In this document: one piece after another, positions 5,569 to 6,556 of the stretch
How the letters are laid out: the number at the start of each line of letters is the position of its first letter
How positions within the stretch are numbered: position 1 is the stretch's first letter
Assembly: GCA_900772695.1 (NCBI GenBank)
Contig: CAAGRO010000303.1
Coordinates: 1-6,556 of the forward strand
Length of the DNA: 6,556 nucleotides
Direction of reading: 5' to 3'
DNA from: an uncultured Oribacterium sp.
Lineage (GTDB): Bacteria; Bacillota; Clostridia; Lachnospirales; Lachnospiraceae
Translations under genes and position numbers: made by a program
Notes under the pieces: model-generated
The model's database searches: none
What the model was told of the DNA's origin: nothing
The model's input: only the letters and a program-made list of their open reading frames with translations

Positions 5569-6282
5569 ATGTACGGTTATTATGGATATCCGATGTTTTA
5601 TGATCCGACCTATGTACTGGTACTGATCGGCGTCATCTTATCGATGATTGCGAGTGCCAATGTCAACCGGACCTTTCAGAAATATGCGAAGGTAGGCGCA
5701 CGTGCCGGGATCACCGGTGCGGATGCCGCAAGGCTTATTTTAAGCCGGAATGACATCACGAACGTCCGTGTACAGGGGATCGCCGGAAATCTGACGGATA
5801 ATTATGTCCCGAGTAAGAAAATTCTGAACCTGAGTGAATCCACCATCAACAGTCACTCGATCGCGGCGATCGGTGTCGCGGCCCATGAGTGCGGACATGC
5901 GATTCAGGATCATGTCTGCTACGGACCGCTGGTGCTGACGCGTACGATCACGCCGGCCTGCGCCGTCGCTTCGAAGATTTCGATTCCGATGATCTTTTTC
6001 GGCATCCTCATCAGCTGGACCCCGCTCATCAAAATCGGGATCATCGCCTTCATCGTGGCGATCTCGATTCAGCTGTTGACCCTGCCGGTCGAGTTTGACG
6101 CTTCCCGCCGGGCAGTGAAGACGCTTCGGGAGAATCAGGTGCTGACGGAAGAGGAGCTCGATGGCGTAAAGGCCGTTCTGACGGCGGCTGCGCTCACCTA
6201 TGTCGCCGCGGCGGCCGCATCGCTGCTGCAGCTTCTTCGACTGCTGATCCTGACGAGGGGCAGCCGGCGAAGTGACGACTGA
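5569..6282 (+). CDS. YugP-family membrane zinc metallopeptidase
   Basis: The 237-residue product matches the neutral zinc metallopeptidase family typified by Bacillus subtilis YugP. The metal site is HECGH (106-110, His106 and His110 as ligands, Glu107 catalytic), and LPVEFDASRRA (172-182) supplies the probable third ligand, Glu175. Hydrophobic stretches suggest a membrane-embedded protein: about 15-30 near the N-terminus, 122-147, 153-172 and the Ala/Leu-rich 203-227. The Tyr/Gly-rich start (MYGYYGYPMFYDP) and the LTAAALTYVAAA segment are also typical. Natural substrates are unknown; membrane protein turnover is only a guess. Length is normal for the family. It follows fmt in the same direction but across a 184-base structured gap, so it may have separate control. 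Bacillus-type genomes have this family too, but placement next to fmt is a recurring clostridial arrangement (from memory). Confidence 0.93.
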   Translation: MYGYYGYPMFYDPTYVLVLIGVILSMIASANVNRTFQKYAKVGARAGITGADAARLILSRNDITNVRVQGIAGNLTDNYVPSKKILNLSESTINSHSIAAIGVAAHECGHAIQDHVCYGPLVLTRTITPACAVASKISIPMIFFGILISWTPLIKIGIIAFIVAISIQLLTLPVEFDASRRAVKTLRENQVLTEEELDGVKAVLTAAALTYVAAAAASLLQLLRLLILTRGSRRSDD

Positions 6283-6371
6283 CGAAGCATCGCTCCGGAT
6301 CTCTGAAAACGGGATGGATGGGCACGGACAGCGCCTGGATAAAGAGAAGCACATCGTGTGACGCTACACGG

Positions 6372-6377
6372 TATACT
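6372..6377 (+). promoter_or_regulatory. Possible -10 box in the gap after the metallopeptidase gene
   Basis: TATACT matches five of six bases of the TATAAT consensus and lies in the 122-base gap (6283-6404) before the last reading frame. No good -35 hexamer is found at 16-18 bases upstream, and there is no extended -10 TG, so this is weak. The rest of the gap shows no clear terminator or other feature. Confidence 0.25.
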
Positions 6378-6404
6378 AAAGAGAGGAAATGCAGAAAACA
6401 TTTC

Positions 6405-6556
6405 ATGGAGAATAAGAATCAGCGAAATAGAAAGACCCGGACAGAGGGCCCGCTGCATAAATTTATGCATGCCGGAAAGAAGGCGGCGGAAACAGCGGAT
6501 ACGAGAGAGACACGTGGAGGACATGGAGCGCGTGGTCGGCGCGATGCACAGCATGG
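6405..6556 (+). CDS. Unidentified 5' partial gene running off the right edge
   Basis: From ATG 6405 a frame stays open to the end of the window (50 codons), encoding a basic, polar, probably disordered stretch that begins MENKNQRNRKTRTEG. I cannot assign it from its own sequence. In related gene orders the gene after the YugP-type protease is often rsmB (16S rRNA m5C967 methyltransferase), and some RsmB proteins have a basic N-terminal extension. A short ADTRE in this frame recalls the TRE near the RsmB start, but that is thin. A rival frame from ATG 6469 (MPERRRRKQR...) also stays open and has third-position GC more like the rest of the window. Neither start has a well-spaced Shine-Dalgarno; GAGAGG at 6381-6386 is 18 bases from ATG 6405. 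A gene here is likely; its frame and product are not settled. Confidence 0.35.
   Translation, partial: MENKNQRNRKTRTEGPLHKFMHAGKKAAETADTRETRGGHGARGRRDAQH

Noticed and set aside
5551..5571. Upstream ATG at 5551 as start of the zinc metallopeptidase
   Set aside because: The AGGAGG at 5556-5561 is ideally spaced for ATG 5569 and would be inside the coding sequence if 5551 were used.
6389..6415. Eight-codon frame MQKTFHGE overlapping ATG 6405
   Set aside because: GAGAGG is only two bases from its ATG, too close for normal initiation, and the peptide is too short to judge.
1..6556. Mobile element, CRISPR array, tRNA/rRNA, or a novel multi-gene system
   Set aside because: There are no transposase or integrase motifs, no regularly spaced direct repeats, no tRNA cloverleaf that I could see, and every full gene is a recognisable housekeeping or conserved family member.

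Overview
The window is about 6.5 kb of GC-rich DNA (roughly 60% by eye) with all supported genes on the + strand. Gene content and protein character suggest a GC-rich member of the Firmicutes (Bacillota), most likely class Clostridia and plausibly Lachnospiraceae. The grounds are the clostridial-style MurF, PriA and YugP-like sequences, the strong AGGAGG-type ribosome binding sites, and the gene order priA-def-fmt followed by a YugP-type zinc metallopeptidase. The taxonomic call is inference from remembered family sequences; no search was run.

Layout: 1-292 is the 3' end of murE. A 109-base gap (293-401) with small inverted repeats leads to murF (402-1751). priA (1751-3880) overlaps the murF stop by one base (TGATG). 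def (3894-4397) and fmt (4410-5384, GTG start) follow with gaps of 13 and 12 bases, each with a good Shine-Dalgarno. murF-priA-def-fmt is therefore packed like a single operon. A 184-base intergenic region (5385-5568) contains a perfect 10-bp hairpin and several longer-range complementary segments that can form two mutually exclusive folds just before the ribosome binding site of the next gene, a membrane zinc metallopeptidase (5569-6282). After a further 122-base gap with a possible -10 box, a final reading frame starts near 6405 and runs off the window; its identity and even its frame are uncertain.

How the genes work together: MurE and MurF carry out consecutive cytoplasmic steps of peptidoglycan precursor synthesis. 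PriA restarts stalled replication forks. Fmt formylates initiator Met-tRNA and Def removes the formyl group from the finished protein, so that pair is functionally coupled. The membrane protease is a common neighbour of this cluster, of unknown substrate. This is essentially a housekeeping region. I saw no mobile element, CRISPR array, tRNA, rRNA or defence system.

The points most worth a second look are the structured fmt-yugP intergenic region, a PriA that appears to lack its winged-helix domain and carries an Ala/Glu-rich insertion before the Walker A motif, a striking Leu-Glu codon-pair bias (CTC-GAG in 16 of 18 cases), the DNSR variant of the MurE specificity motif, and the unresolved gene at the right edge.
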